A stretch of DNA of 64,000 nucleotides from Alphaproteobacteria bacterium (GCA_019752515.1 JAIEMB010000006.1:186001-250000), one strand, 5' to 3'; numbered from the stretch's first letter, positions 10,610-19,536 are shown. Notes: a model not told the origin generated them from the letters alone. Numbers and translations are program-made.

Positions 10610-11136
10610 AAGTCGATATCCTCCTCTCTCATTTTAGGCCATTCAAGCTCAGAAGTCTCGAGGAACTTTTGGTCATTTAAAAGAACATCGCAAGTTTCAA
10701 TATACTTAATAAACTCCGTTAAACAAACAGGAGACACGTTTCCATAGAGATTACGAATAAGAGCCTCTTTTAACCCCGTCTTCTGATCAAGAGCATCATT
10801 GTAGGCCTTTAAAGCTCCATAAAAAAAGGAAGCACATTTTTTTACTTGCTTTCCTACTCTTAAATCACTCACCCCTTCTTCACGCAAGGTCATCTCCGTA
10901 TACGAAAAAAAAGAATCAAACACACTTTGTGCAAGTGAGCCCTTCAAATGTCTTAAAAGGAGAGATAAATGAAGAACCGCGCAATCAAAACGACCTTCAA
11001 GTGTATCAGCAACACCCCACCGTTCATAAAAAATGGGGTTTCTTGCTTGACTTAATACAGCAAAACAAAGGGCTTCAGCCTGCGATTGTACATTTCGCTT
11101 CCAGAAACCGTTGACAGCAGACGTAACCAAAGGCAT
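10597..11136 (-). CDS. Ubiquinol-cytochrome c chaperone family protein (CBP3/UQCC1-like)
   Basis: A 179-residue protein related to the mitochondrial Cbp3 chaperone, which assists assembly of cytochrome b in the bc1 complex. Recognisable features are the N-terminal YERWGVADTLEGRFDCAVLHLSLLL block, FDSFFSYTEMTLREEGVSDLRVGKQVKK and FYGALKAYNDAL, all typical of this all-helical family. It is divergent from bamE, with 44 bases between the starts, and precedes the DUF177 gene. Its presence implies a bc1 complex elsewhere in the genome that feeds electrons to the aa3 oxidase encoded at the left of the window. Confidence 0.88.
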   Translation of the reverse strand: MPLVTSAVNGFWKRNVQSQAEALCFAVLSQARNPIFYERWGVADTLEGRFDCAVLHLSLLLRHLKGSLAQSVFDSFFSYTEMTLREEGVSDLRVGKQVKKCASFFYGALKAYNDALDQKTGLKEALIRNLYGNVSPVCLTEFIKYIETCDVLLNDQKFLETSELEWPKMREEDIDLCHP

Positions 11137-11180
11137 GTTACCCCTTATTGTGTAGACGATTTACTGACACGTATCGATAA

Positions 11181-11645
11181 ATGACCGTAAAATCAAGTTA
11201 TTTCATTATTTCTTTGGCGCTCCTTGCAAGTCTAACAGGGTGTGCTAGCATTGATATACGAGGTCATGTCATTGAACCATCCCAATTAGAAGGCATCCAA
11301 ATTGGTGAAACAACAAAAGAAAAGATAGCTGAACTCCTTGGTTCACCTTCATCTGTATCTACCTTTGGAAATAAAACTTGGTTTTATATGTCTGAAATAA
11401 CACAAACACGTTCATTTCTTCCCCCAACTGTTTTAAAAAGTAATATCACTCGCATTGAATTTAATGAGCAAGGTCGTGTAAAGAGCCTTGATTCCATCAC
11501 AGAAGCTGGCCGACAAGTTATTTCCCATGTTCAACGATCAACACCTACAGCTGGTCATTCCTTTGGTGTGCTTGAACAAATTTTCGGCAATGTCGGACGC
11601 TTTAATGGCAAAGATCCTGATAATGATCGTCAAAGAGGCCATTAG
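11181..11645 (+). CDS. bamE: Outer membrane assembly lipoprotein BamE (SmpA/OmlA)
   Basis: Accessory lipoprotein of the BAM complex, which folds beta-barrel proteins into the outer membrane. The 154-residue product has a signal peptide with lipobox LTGC (ASLTGCASI), then the SmpA/OmlA domain with the characteristic IGETTKEKIAELLGSPSSVSTFG and WFYMSE segments, and a variable glycine- and charge-rich tail. It is divergent from the bc1 chaperone gene and convergent with the NDUFA9-like gene, overlapping the latter's stop by 4 bases. BamE is slightly longer here than in enterobacteria, as is common in alphaproteobacteria. Confidence 0.92.
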   Translation: MTVKSSYFIISLALLASLTGCASIDIRGHVIEPSQLEGIQIGETTKEKIAELLGSPSSVSTFGNKTWFYMSEITQTRSFLPPTVLKSNITRIEFNEQGRVKSLDSITEAGRQVISHVQRSTPTAGHSFGVLEQIFGNVGRFNGKDPDNDRQRGH

Positions 11646-12568
11646 GCCCTTCCGCCTGGGCAATAACGTGACAAATAAAGGGGCGCAAAGGCTTCAAGTG
11701 CCTTAAGACGAATTCCTAAATTTTCAGCAGTCAATGCCTGAGTTGAGACTACGTTATCTGTCTTTAAGAGCTCAACCTGATCTGGAGTTAAAGGAGGCGT
11801 GGGTAACAATTGAGCCACAGCTGAAATACCTTTAGCCAAACAAAAAGGGACTGGCAAAAGCAAACGCCTTCTTTTAATGACTTTTAAAAGATAATTCATA
11901 AGTTCTTTAAAAGTATAAACTGAAGGCCCCCCCAGTTCATATGTTTTTCCACACATCTCTCTGTCAAAAGCAGCTTTTATAAATCCTTCTGCCACATCTC
12001 CAACATACATAGGTTGAAAGCGTGTTTTTCCTCCTCCGATTAAAGGAAGAAAAGGAGACAACCTTGCCATCTTGGCAAAGCGATTGAGAAAAGCATCTTC
12101 GGGACCAAAAATAACACTAGGCCGAAAAAGAGTGACTTCTGGGAAATGAGCACGAACAGCTTCTTCTCCCCTTGCTTTTGTTGACGCATAACGCGAACGA
12201 GATTCCTTGTGAGCCCCTAAGGCTGACATATGAAGAAACGTTGGAATTTCCAATTCCTTAGCTTTTTCGGCAACAAGACGTGCACCTTCAACATGGATGG
12301 CTTCAAAAGTTTGTTGACCTTTTTCAAATAAAATTCCAACGAGGTTTACGACAACGTCAGCCCCTTGGATGGCTTTAATAATATCTTTTGAAGATAAAAT
12401 TGAGGCTTGGACGGGCGTAATTTGACCAACGTCACCTAAGGGCTTCAAAAACTGAGCTGCGATAGGATTTCGAACAGCAACACGAATAAGATCCCCCTTA
12501 TCTGCAAATTTTTGTACCAAGTAGCGTCCTACAAATCCCGAACCACCAAAAATGGTTATTGTCCTCAT
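11642..12568 (-). CDS. NDUFA9-like NAD(P)-binding protein (SDR/epimerase fold)
   Basis: A 308-residue atypical short-chain dehydrogenase homologous to the mitochondrial complex I subunit NDUFA9. The ATG at 12568 starts right at the Rossmann fold, MRTITIFGGSGFVGRYLVQKF, and has GGAGA upstream. Longer starts up to 12640 add unconserved residues. The dinucleotide motif GGSGFVG is intact. The YxxxK position reads YASTKARGEEAV, followed by TLFRPSVIFGPEDAFLNRF. In alphaproteobacteria such proteins may associate with complex I or act in lipid/quinone metabolism; its exact role is not shown by the sequence. Confidence 0.88.
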   Translation of the reverse strand: MRTITIFGGSGFVGRYLVQKFADKGDLIRVAVRNPIAAQFLKPLGDVGQITPVQASILSSKDIIKAIQGADVVVNLVGILFEKGQQTFEAIHVEGARLVAEKAKELEIPTFLHMSALGAHKESRSRYASTKARGEEAVRAHFPEVTLFRPSVIFGPEDAFLNRFAKMARLSPFLPLIGGGKTRFQPMYVGDVAEGFIKAAFDREMCGKTYELGGPSVYTFKELMNYLLKVIKRRRLLLPVPFCLAKGISAVAQLLPTPPLTPDQVELLKTDNVVSTQALTAENLGIRLKALEAFAPLYLSRYCPGGRA

Positions 12569-12669
12569 GGTTTCTCCTTTTCTCATCTTCTCTAATATAG
12601 CAGAATTCATGATACTCGCCCATGAAGATCTGTCTTTCATAGGGTTAGCTTCACTACGAAAATCTATTA

Positions 12670-12828
12670 TTGATCAAAGTGGAAGAAGCTGTCCTTATAT
12701 CAAAACGAGATTATGAGCGTCTTGCGGGGACAAAACGAAATCTTTTTGATTTTATGAGCTACTCCCCTTTAAAAGGCGTAGACATAATTTGCGAGCGCGA
12801 GCAATCACCTCTTCGAGACATTGATTGA
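12670..12828 (+). pseudogene. Phd/YefM-type antitoxin remnant, N-terminus missing
   Basis: Directly upstream of the PIN toxin, the frame from a TTG at 12670 to the TGA at 12826-12828 encodes about 52 residues that resemble the C-terminal half of Phd/YefM antitoxins: VLISKRDYERL, then FDFMSYSPLKGVDI and a terminal ERE-SPLRDID. This is the part that wraps around a PIN toxin. The DNA-binding N-terminal half (about 40 residues) is absent, because an in-frame stop lies at 12646-12648 and the region beyond belongs to the divergent NDUFA9-like gene. No good start codon or ribosome site is evident. The stop overlaps the toxin start (TGATG). It may be decayed, or still make a neutralising peptide without operator binding. 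Confidence 0.65.
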
Positions 12829-13244
12829 TGAACTACTTATTGGACACGAACATTCTTTCTGAGACGATCCGTGTTCAACCTAACTCAATCGTTAAAAAAT
12901 GGCTCAAGGAAGTTCCTCCAGAAACATTGTTTATAAGTGTGTTAACTATTGGAGAAATACGAAGAAGGATTGAAAAACTTGAGGAAAATGCACAAAAAAA
13001 TAACCTTATTGCATGGTTGGAGCATGACTTATCAAGATGGTTTGGACCAAATATATTACCTATTACCTTAGAGGAAGCAGAGCGCTGGGGATACATAACA
13101 TCTGCTCTCACCCCACATCATTTAAATACAATTGATACCTTACTTACTGCTACAGCTCTTACCCATAATTTAAAAATAGTAACCAGAAATGTAAAGGATT
13201 TTAACATTCCTGGTTTAGAGGTCATAAATCCATTTGAAATTTAA
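12828..13244 (+). CDS. PIN-domain ribonuclease toxin (VapC/FitB type)
   Basis: A 138-residue PIN-domain protein of type II toxin-antitoxin modules; relatives cleave tRNA or other RNA in a metal-dependent way. Conserved acidic positions are visible: Asp6 in LLDTNILSE, Glu near 43 in LTIGEIRRRIE, Asp in NTIDTLLTATAL, and the terminal VTRNVKDF. The GEIRRRIE and TRN-KDF motifs match the FitB/VapC branch, whose partners are usually Phd-like antitoxins. The ATG overlaps the stop of the truncated antitoxin frame just upstream, so it was built as a coupled pair. All catalytic residues seem present, so the toxin reads as potentially active. A strong terminator-like hairpin follows about 100 bases downstream. 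Confidence 0.9.
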   Translation: MNYLLDTNILSETIRVQPNSIVKKWLKEVPPETLFISVLTIGEIRRRIEKLEENAQKNNLIAWLEHDLSRWFGPNILPITLEEAERWGYITSALTPHHLNTIDTLLTATALTHNLKIVTRNVKDFNIPGLEVINPFEI

Positions 13245-13341
13245 TTATGAGCATTCATTAAACACCTGTGTCTATAGTGGATACGGAATTTTAACCTTTG
13301 AGGGTAGATAAAATAATTTCAAAAAATGACATGTATTTTGC

Positions 13342-13374
13342 AAATAACCCCGCGGTAAGCCAGCGGGGTTATTT
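13342..13374. terminator. 12-bp perfect hairpin, probable bidirectional terminator
   Basis: A perfect 12-base inverted repeat (AAATAACCCCGC and its complement) with a 9-base loop lies between the rightward PIN toxin gene and the leftward cysteine-rich protein gene. The GC core with A/T-rich stem ends on both sides fits a two-way rho-independent terminator serving both convergent genes. Confidence 0.75.
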
Positions 13375-13425
13375 AAGAATTCACAATTCACGCCTCAATT
13401 GACGTGGAATAGAATCCGAAGGTAT

Positions 13426-13845
13426 TTATTTGTTTTCACAAGGCTTTCCTGTTGTCTCTATACATGCGTCATTATCTGCTTCTTTTTTGAGCTCAGCTTG
13501 AATATTTGGCAGCTTATCCTTGAAGTCCTTCCCCATATCATTAACTGCTGTATTCACATCTTTTTCCAACTCATCCTGACAAGCTTTCTCATTGCCATTT
13601 TTTTTGCAGGCTTGTTGATTTTGCTCAAGTTTCCCTTCATACCGACTGCTACATAACATTGCCGTACAGACTTGGTTCATCGTTCCAAACAAGGTTCGAC
13701 AAGCCCAATAATTAGGATTTAACTTGCTGTATTCTTTGCATATTTCAGGTCCATTGAGCCATTTATCACACTTACAATCAGCATTTAGATTTGCTGTAGA
13801 TGCCGCTAACATAAAAACTGTCGTCATACATATTTTGTATTTCAT
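13426..13845 (-). CDS. Secreted cysteine-rich protein of unknown function
   Basis: I do not recognise a family. The 139-residue product starts with a clear signal peptide (MKYKICMTTVFMLAASTANLNA), and the predicted mature part of about 117 residues has ten cysteines, an even number compatible with five disulfide bonds. It opens with DCKCDKW and contains spaced Cys in EIC, WAC, QVC, MLC, QAC, KAC, DAC and KPC, plus a charged helical stretch (about 70-125). This indicates a periplasmic or exported protein folded by disulfides; the DsbD-type gene in the window would serve its redox partner system. It stands alone between the toxin module and the tRNA gene, in AT-rich surroundings. Could be lineage-specific. 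Confidence 0.75.
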   Translation of the reverse strand: MKYKICMTTVFMLAASTANLNADCKCDKWLNGPEICKEYSKLNPNYWACRTLFGTMNQVCTAMLCSSRYEGKLEQNQQACKKNGNEKACQDELEKDVNTAVNDMGKDFKDKLPNIQAELKKEADNDACIETTGKPCENK

Positions 13846-14083
13846 TGTATAAAATCTTTCTTTGTTTATTAAAATTATAAGATTTAGCTATTCTGCTTTA
13901 CAAGCTATAATATCAAACTCCCTTCCATTGTCTAGCCAATTTTAGGCTAATTTAAGTAAAAATTTTTTCACTTGCAGATTATGTGTTTCTTAATCTAATG
14001 AATATGTTGACCTTTCCTATCTTACGGCTCAGAGAAATCAAGTAAACTTAACTTCAGTGAAAAAATAATGTTTGACTCATCCA

Positions 14084-14112
14084 TTGACATTTTCCTTGAA
14101 TCGCTTTAACGA
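14084..14112 (+). promoter_or_regulatory. Candidate sigma-70 promoter of tRNA-Leu
   Basis: A perfect -35 box TTGACA (14084-14089) is followed after 17 bases by TAACGA (14107-14112), a moderate -10 match. The first base of the tRNA is 10 bases further on, the right distance for a short leader. The rest of the 13846-14121 gap is AT-rich, and I see no further gene in it. Confidence 0.5.
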
Positions 14113-14121
14113 AAGCAAAGA

Positions 14122-14208
14122 GCCCAGGTGGCGAAATTGGTAGACGCGCTAGATTCAGGTTCTAGTGGACGAAAGTTCGTGGAAGTTCGAGTCTTCTCCT
14201 GGGCACCA
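14122..14208 (+). tRNA. tRNA-Leu (anticodon CAG)
   Basis: An 87-base class II tRNA with acceptor stem GCCCAGG pairing with CCTGGGC, a D-loop (GGTGGCGAAATTGGTAGACG), an anticodon stem CTAGA/TCTAG around the loop TTCAGGT (anticodon CAG at 14156-14158), a long variable arm and a T-loop TTCGAGT. The 3' CCA is encoded. Long variable arm and discriminator A fit leucine; it reads CUG codons. Confidence 0.96.
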
Positions 14209-14254
14209 ATTGAAGGTATACTTTCCTAAATATTAATTTCATCGAAAGTAAAAA

Positions 14255-14869
14255 ATGAAAATACATTATCACCGTGGCGATATTCCTCCAGCTCTCAATT
14301 TTGGTCATTCGATTGCAATCGACACAGAAGCTATGGGACTATATATTCCTCGAGACCGCTTAACACTTGTTCAACTTTCATCTGGCAATGGAGAATGTCA
14401 TCTCGTTCACTTCCCTTTAAATTGTTCTTATGAAGCCCCTCATTTAAGAGCTCTTTTGAATGATCGAAATCTTGAAAAAATCTACCACTTTGCCCGTTTT
14501 GATTATGCGATTTTGAAATATTATTTAAAGGTAGATGCCTCGCCTTTATTTTGCACCAAAATTGCCTCCAAACTCTCCCGTACCTTTACAGACAAGCATG
14601 GTCTCAAAGATCTGTGTAAACAACTTCTCAGTGTTGAAATTTCAAAAAATGAGCAAACTTCCGACTGGGGCTCAGAACACCTTTCTGAAAAACAAATGGA
14701 ATATGCAGCCACCGATGTCCTTTATCTTCATCGTCTTAAGGCCATTTTACAAGACATGCTCAAACGAGAAGGTCGGGAATCCATTGCAAAAGCTTGCTTT
14801 GAATTTGTTCCTGCAAGATGTGAGCTTGATATCCAAGGATGGAATGAGGTTGATATTTTCCAGCATTAA
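14255..14869 (+). CDS. rnd: Ribonuclease D-type 3'-5' exonuclease
   Basis: A 204-residue DEDDy exonuclease, the short alphaproteobacterial form with the nuclease domain only and no HRDC domain. Exo I is AIDTEAMGLYIPRDRLTLVQL, exo II FARFDYAILKYYL, and exo III YAATDVLYLHRL with the Tyr and Asp of the DEDDy class. Relatives trim tRNA and other structured RNA 3' ends. Its place just before kdsD-lptCAB is conserved in alphaproteobacteria, and the tRNA gene immediately upstream is a suggestive but unproven substrate link. Confidence 0.92.
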   Translation: MKIHYHRGDIPPALNFGHSIAIDTEAMGLYIPRDRLTLVQLSSGNGECHLVHFPLNCSYEAPHLRALLNDRNLEKIYHFARFDYAILKYYLKVDASPLFCTKIASKLSRTFTDKHGLKDLCKQLLSVEISKNEQTSDWGSEHLSEKQMEYAATDVLYLHRLKAILQDMLKREGRESIAKACFEFVPARCELDIQGWNEVDIFQH

Positions 14870-14918
14870 GTATAAATAAGAAATATGTAATAATTAATAG
14901 AGTAGGATATTTTTTTTA

Positions 14919-15908
14919 ATGAGAGAAGCCACTGTAACCCCTCTTCTTCCTCATAATGATCTGATAGAAGCGCAACGTGTATTGAATCTCGAAGCAGATG
15001 CCCTTCGTCAGTTGGCTCAGAATTTAAATGAATCTTTTGAATACACTATTGATCTTTTAATCAAAACTCATGGGCGCGTTATCCTCTCTGGCATAGGCAA
15101 AAGCGGGCATATCGCCAATAAAATTGCATCAACATTCTCATCTACAGGAACACCAGCTTTTTTTGTTCACCCGAGTGAAGCAAGCCATGGGGATTTGGGA
15201 ATGATTACTCCGGCGGATATCCTCATTATTCTCTCTCTTTCAGGAGACACAGCAGAATTATCAGACATGATTAATTATGCTAAGCGCTTTAATATTCCTC
15301 TTATTGCTATGACGCGCAAATTGGACAGTGTCCTTGCAAAAGCTGCACTTTATACTCTCCTTCTCCCCCCTTCACCCGAAGCCTGCCCGATGGGTCTTGC
15401 CCCTACAACATCCACCACTTTAATGTTGGCTCTTGGAGATGCTCTTGCGGTTGCTCTTTTAAAGCGTAAAGGATTTTCGGAAAGAGATTTTAAAAAACTT
15501 CACCCGGGTGGTCGTTTAGGGCATAAGCTTTTACAGGTCCAGGATATCATGCGTTCATATGAAGAATTACCTCTCGTTCTTCCTAACACTCCCATGAGTG
15601 ATGCTCTTGTTATTATGACAGAAAAGGGTTTTGGCTGTATTGGCGTCCTGGATAATGCGAAAAAACTTATTGGTATTGTTACGGATGGAGACTTGCGCCG
15701 TCACATGAGTCCTTCCCTTTTAAGTCAGTATGTTGCGGAAATCATGACGCCATCTCCTAAAACAATTTTTGCTTCTTCCTTCGCTGCAGAAGCTTTGGGC
15801 TTCATGAATCGCAGCTCAATCACAAATTTATTCGTTTTAGAGGAATCCTCCCAAGCGCTTGTTGGCCTGTTGCGCCTTCATGATTGTTTACGAGAAGGCA
15901 TCGCATAG
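14919..15908 (+). CDS. kdsD: Arabinose-5-phosphate isomerase (KpsF/GutQ)
   Basis: Converts ribulose 5-phosphate to arabinose 5-phosphate, the first committed step to Kdo in LPS core synthesis. The 329-residue product has an N-terminal SIS domain (GRVILSGIGKSGHIANKIAST, with SEASHGDLGMI and LSLSGDTAEL) and a C-terminal pair of CBS domains (about 205-329). The start has a GTAGGA ribosome site about 12 bases upstream. It is the first gene of the kdsD-lptC-lptA-lptB run; lptC begins at the base after its stop. Confidence 0.94.
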   Translation: MREATVTPLLPHNDLIEAQRVLNLEADALRQLAQNLNESFEYTIDLLIKTHGRVILSGIGKSGHIANKIASTFSSTGTPAFFVHPSEASHGDLGMITPADILIILSLSGDTAELSDMINYAKRFNIPLIAMTRKLDSVLAKAALYTLLLPPSPEACPMGLAPTTSTTLMLALGDALAVALLKRKGFSERDFKKLHPGGRLGHKLLQVQDIMRSYEELPLVLPNTPMSDALVIMTEKGFGCIGVLDNAKKLIGIVTDGDLRRHMSPSLLSQYVAEIMTPSPKTIFASSFAAEALGFMNRSSITNLFVLEESSQALVGLLRLHDCLREGIA

Positions 15909-16535
15909 ATGGCAGCTTTCTCAACAAACAGGTATTCTCGCTATGTTAATTTGATGAAGATTATCCTTCCGGTAGGGATTTTACTTTCCCTAGGGCTTGT
16001 GATCGGATGGCCTTATATTCAATCTTTAGGAAAGGAAACTTTCGCCTCTGTTGATCCCTCTCGTCCTGAAATTCGTGAAAATCGGATGCTTCGGCCTCAT
16101 TACATGTCAACGGATGAGAAAGGACAACCCTATCATGTGGATGCAGCGTGGGCAAAACAACGAACAGAAAATCTTGCCGATCTCACAAGTCCTGAAGGGT
16201 CAATTACTATGCTCGAAGGTCAAACTTTCGATCTCAAAGCACAAAAAGGTTTATATGATAGTCAAAAAAAGGCTTTAAACTTAGAAGGAGATGTTACTCT
16301 CACCAGCACAGATGGATATCTCGTCAAAACAGAAAAAGCTCTTGTTACACTCGACAATAAGGTTATCGAAGGCGATACTTATATTGAGGGCGAAGGACCC
16401 ACTGGAAAAATTATGGGAAAAAAAGGATTTAAAGTTGAAAATCGCCCTCAAGGGAAAGTCCTTACTCTTAAAGGACCTTCTCGCGTCGTCATTAATAAAG
16501 CCGCAATGAAAAAGAATAAGGATTCTCATGACTAG
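15909..16535 (+). CDS. lptC: LPS export protein LptC
   Basis: Single-span inner-membrane protein that passes LPS from the LptBFG transporter to the LptA bridge. The 208-residue product has an N-terminal membrane anchor (VNLMKIILPVGILLSLGLVIGWPYI) and a periplasmic beta-jellyroll domain with repeating motifs such as KAQKGLYDSQKKALNLEGDVTL. The ATG directly follows the kdsD stop, and the 3' end overlaps lptA by 8 bases, so the whole run is translationally coupled. Confidence 0.9.
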   Translation: MAAFSTNRYSRYVNLMKIILPVGILLSLGLVIGWPYIQSLGKETFASVDPSRPEIRENRMLRPHYMSTDEKGQPYHVDAAWAKQRTENLADLTSPEGSITMLEGQTFDLKAQKGLYDSQKKALNLEGDVTLTSTDGYLVKTEKALVTLDNKVIEGDTYIEGEGPTGKIMGKKGFKVENRPQGKVLTLKGPSRVVINKAAMKKNKDSHD

Positions 16536-17478
16536 TTATTTTTTTTGTTTTCTATCCCTTCTTGCCAGCTCTTCATCATGCTATGGACAAATATTGGATC
16601 GTTTGAGTGATAGCAAAGATAACTCCCCTATAATCATTGAAGCTGAAGACTCGGTTGTATGTGATGAAACAGCTCATAAATGCGTAGCAACAGGTCTCGC
16701 AAAAGCTCAAAAGGGGACCTCTACAGTTTATGGAGATGTACTTACTGTTTATTTTACAGAGGGTAAAGAGCGAGACATCACAGCCATGACTGCAGATGGG
16801 CATGTACGAATGGAAACGCCAACTGAAAAAGCTTATGGTGATCACGCCCACTATGATGTGGCCCTTGATCGCGTCAGGTTGACAGGGGGAAACTTAAAAA
16901 TCGTTACACCTAAAGAAGTCCTCACCGCAAGAGATTCGATTGAATATTGGCATACAAAAAACCAAGGGATCGCTCGTGGAAACGCGGTAGCCCAATTCCC
17001 GGAAAAAGAGGAACTTGTGCAAGCAGACACGCTTGTTGCTTATTTCTTACCTTCTTCAGAGAAGCCAGAAGAAGGCAAGAAAAAGCAAGAAATTGACCGC
17101 GTAGAAGCAGAAGGTAACATGCTAGCTTCTGGACCAAAAGGAATTGTAACTGGCGAGAGGGGTGTTTATTTTGGTAAAACTAACATGGTAGAAGTTTTTA
17201 ATAACGTCAAAGTTACTCAAGGTGGAAATGTTATAGAAGGCGGCTATGCCCGAGCAAACCTAGAAACAAACGTAGCTGAAATGTATACTCACCCCCCTCA
17301 CATAACGCCATCAGGCGCTCCTAAGCGTATTTCTGGAATTATTATTCCCAAAGACGCTAAAAAGTTAAAAGAAAAAAAAGAGGGAACGGCTGAAGACAAT
17401 TCTGGAAAGAGCAAAGGTGGACATATCTTCCCAACCTCTGCTACAAATAAAGAGAATCCACGTAACCAATTTAATTAA
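16528..17478 (+). CDS. lptA: LPS transport periplasmic protein LptA (OstA-like)
   Basis: Periplasmic bridge protein that carries LPS from LptC to the outer membrane LptD/E. The 316-residue product has a signal peptide ending near SSCYG and an OstA domain with repeats such as VYGDVLTVYF, AYGDHAHYDVALDRVRLTGGNLKI and NMLASGPKGIVTGERGVYFGKTNMVEVF. It is longer than E. coli LptA, with a Lys/Glu/Ser-rich, probably disordered C-terminal tail from about residue 270. It overlaps lptC at its start and is followed by lptB after 9 bases. Confidence 0.9.
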   Translation: MTSYFFCFLSLLASSSSCYGQILDRLSDSKDNSPIIIEAEDSVVCDETAHKCVATGLAKAQKGTSTVYGDVLTVYFTEGKERDITAMTADGHVRMETPTEKAYGDHAHYDVALDRVRLTGGNLKIVTPKEVLTARDSIEYWHTKNQGIARGNAVAQFPEKEELVQADTLVAYFLPSSEKPEEGKKKQEIDRVEAEGNMLASGPKGIVTGERGVYFGKTNMVEVFNNVKVTQGGNVIEGGYARANLETNVAEMYTHPPHITPSGAPKRISGIIIPKDAKKLKEKKEGTAEDNSGKSKGGHIFPTSATNKENPRNQFN

Positions 17479-17487
17479 AGCTTAAGT

Positions 17488-18243
17488 ATGGCCCGTTCTT
17501 CAAAAAAAAAGATTTCCTCTATAGAGGGACTCAGAGCAGAAACTTTACATAAATCTTATTCGCAACGCAGTGTTGTTGGTGGAGTGTCCCTCCATGTTAA
17601 ACGAGGAGAAGCCGTCGGCCTTTTAGGACCCAACGGGGCTGGAAAGACGACTTGTTTTTCTATTATTACAGGCTTGATCAAAGCCGACTCAGGGTCAGTC
17701 TTTTTAGACAACCATGATATCACAATCCTTCCCATGTATAGAAGAGCTCGCCTTGGTATTGGATATCTTCCTCAAGAAACGTCTATTTTTCGAGGCCTTA
17801 GTGTTGAAAATAATATTCGTGCCATTTTAGAACTCGTCGAACCCGACTATGATATACGCGAAGAGCGTCTTGAGATGCTTCTCGATGAGTTTAGCATCAA
17901 GCATATTCGTAACTCCCCTGCACTTGCTTTATCAGGTGGAGAAAGACGCCGAACAGAAATTGCACGGGCCCTTGCCAGCAAACCGCATTTTATGCTTCTA
18001 GACGAACCACTAGCTGGCATCGATCCTATCGCCGTTGCTGAAATTCGTGACCTTATCTCTCATTTGAAAGATAAAAATATTGGTGTTCTTATTACAGATC
18101 ATAACGTTCGTGATACCCTCGGTATTGTTGATAGAGCTTATATTATTAATGAGGGTCTTGTCCTCAAGGAAGGACTCCCTGAAGAAATTGTTGCAGACAC
18201 TGCTGTTCGTCGTGTTTACTTAGGAGAAGAATTCAGACTTTAA
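17488..18243 (+). CDS. lptB: LPS export ABC transporter ATPase LptB
   Basis: Cytoplasmic ATPase of LptBFGC, which drives LPS extraction from the inner membrane. The 251-residue product has Walker [10 protein letters not shown] (residues 47-55), the Q-loop in [13 protein letters not shown], the ABC signature LSGGERRR, Walker [15 protein letters not shown] and the switch His in ITDHNV. The length and motifs are typical. The gene is followed 9 bases on by proS, rather than by rpoN and a ribosome hibernation factor as in many alphaproteobacteria. Confidence 0.96.
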   Translation: MARSSKKKISSIEGLRAETLHKSYSQRSVVGGVSLHVKRGEAVGLLGPNGAGKTTCFSIITGLIKADSGSVFLDNHDITILPMYRRARLGIGYLPQETSIFRGLSVENNIRAILELVEPDYDIREERLEMLLDEFSIKHIRNSPALALSGGERRRTEIARALASKPHFMLLDEPLAGIDPIAVAEIRDLISHLKDKNIGVLITDHNVRDTLGIVDRAYIINEGLVLKEGLPEEIVADTAVRRVYLGEEFRL

Positions 18244-18252
18244 GGAGACAAA

Positions 18253-19536
18253 ATGCGTTCCTCTGTTTATTTCTATCCCACTCTTAAGGAAATACCTCAA
18301 GAGGCCCAAATTGCATCCCATCGATTAATGCTCCGTTCGGGAATGATCACTCAGGTTACCTCTGGTATTTACACTTGGCTTCCCTTAGGCCTTAAGGTCC
18401 TCGCAAAAATCTCTCAAATCGTTAGAGAAGAGCAAAATTGCGCCGGCAGTTTAGAAGTTCTTATGCCTACAATTCAACCTGCTGAGCTTTGGGAAAAAAG
18501 TGGACGTTACCATGACTATGGTAAAGAAATGCTCCGTATTAAGGACCGTCATGAGCGAGAGATGCTTTATGGCCCCACTGCCGAAGAAGTCATTACAGAT
18601 ATTTTTGCCCGTTTTATCAAAAGCTATCGTGATCTTCCCAAGCGCTTTTATAACATTCAATGGAAGTTTAGGGATGAAATTCGGCCTCGTTTTGGGATTA
18701 TGAGGGGACGGGAATTTTTAATGAAAGATAATTACTCTTTTGATTTAACTATGGAAGGAGCTAAAGCATCTTATCAAGCTATGCTAGAAGCTTATGTCAG
18801 AACTTTTGCACGCATGAATCTAACAGCCATCCCTGTCCGCGCTTCATCCGGTGCCATTGGTGGTAACCTAAGCCATGAATTCCAAATTTTGGCTGAAACA
18901 GGTGAAAGTGAAATTTTTTATGACCCAGAATACGAAAAGTTAGATGTGAACACCCTCACACTTGATCGTCTTCAAACTCTTTATGCTGCAGCAGATGAAC
19001 TACATGATCCTCAAAACTGCCCCGTCCCTCTCGACAAGCTTAAAACTGCTCGTGGCATTGAGATAGGTCATGTTTTTTATTTTGGTACCAAATATTCGAT
19101 TCCACTTGGAGCTTACGTTATGGGCCCTGATGGAAAGCAAATTCCTGTTGAAATGGGATCCTATGGAATCGGTATTTCTCGCCTTGTCGCTGCAATCATT
19201 GAAGCTCACCATGACGAAAAGGGAATAAAATGGCCTGACTCTGTTGCTCCCTTTAAAGTAGGTATCCTTAACCTTAACATCAAAGATGCACCTTGTACCC
19301 AACTGTGTGAGAACCTCTATCAAAAACTCCTTCAAGCAGGTGTGGAAGTTCTCTATGACGATCGAGATTTGGGCCCTGGGGCCAAATTTGCAGATATGGA
19401 TCTTATCGGCCTTCCGTGGCAAATCATCATCGGTCCACGAAGTGTGACCTCTGGTCAATGCGAAGTAAAAAACCGTCGCACAGGAGAAAAAACTGAGATG
19501 TCTTTTGATGATGCCTTACATTCAGTCAGTTTGTAA
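18253..19536 (+). CDS. proS: Prolyl-tRNA synthetase (short bacterial type)
   Basis: Charges tRNA-Pro. The 427-residue class II enzyme lacks the INS editing domain found in the long bacterial form and matches the short alphaproteobacterial form. Class II motifs are visible: [23 protein letters not shown] (motif 1 region), [32 protein letters not shown] (motif 2), and [29 protein letters not shown] (motif 3), followed by the HGTP anticodon-binding domain. It has AAGGAGA at its start. The absence of INS means mischarging repair would depend on a separate enzyme. Confidence 0.95.
   Translation: MRSSVYFYPTLKEIPQEAQIASHRLMLRSGMITQVTSGIYTWLPLGLKVLAKISQIVREEQNCAGSLEVLMPTIQPAELWEKSGRYHDYGKEMLRIKDRHEREMLYGPTAEEVITDIFARFIKSYRDLPKRFYNIQWKFRDEIRPRFGIMRGREFLMKDNYSFDLTMEGAKASYQAMLEAYVRTFARMNLTAIPVRASSGAIGGNLSHEFQILAETGESEIFYDPEYEKLDVNTLTLDRLQTLYAAADELHDPQNCPVPLDKLKTARGIEIGHVFYFGTKYSIPLGAYVMGPDGKQIPVEMGSYGIGISRLVAAIIEAHHDEKGIKWPDSVAPFKVGILNLNIKDAPCTQLCENLYQKLLQAGVEVLYDDRDLGPGAKFADMDLIGLPWQIIIGPRSVTSGQCEVKNRRTGEKTEMSFDDALHSVSL

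Noticed and set aside
19000-19458. Leftward open frame of 152 codons in proS
   Set aside because: It is antisense to the catalytic domain of proS and has no recognisable motifs.
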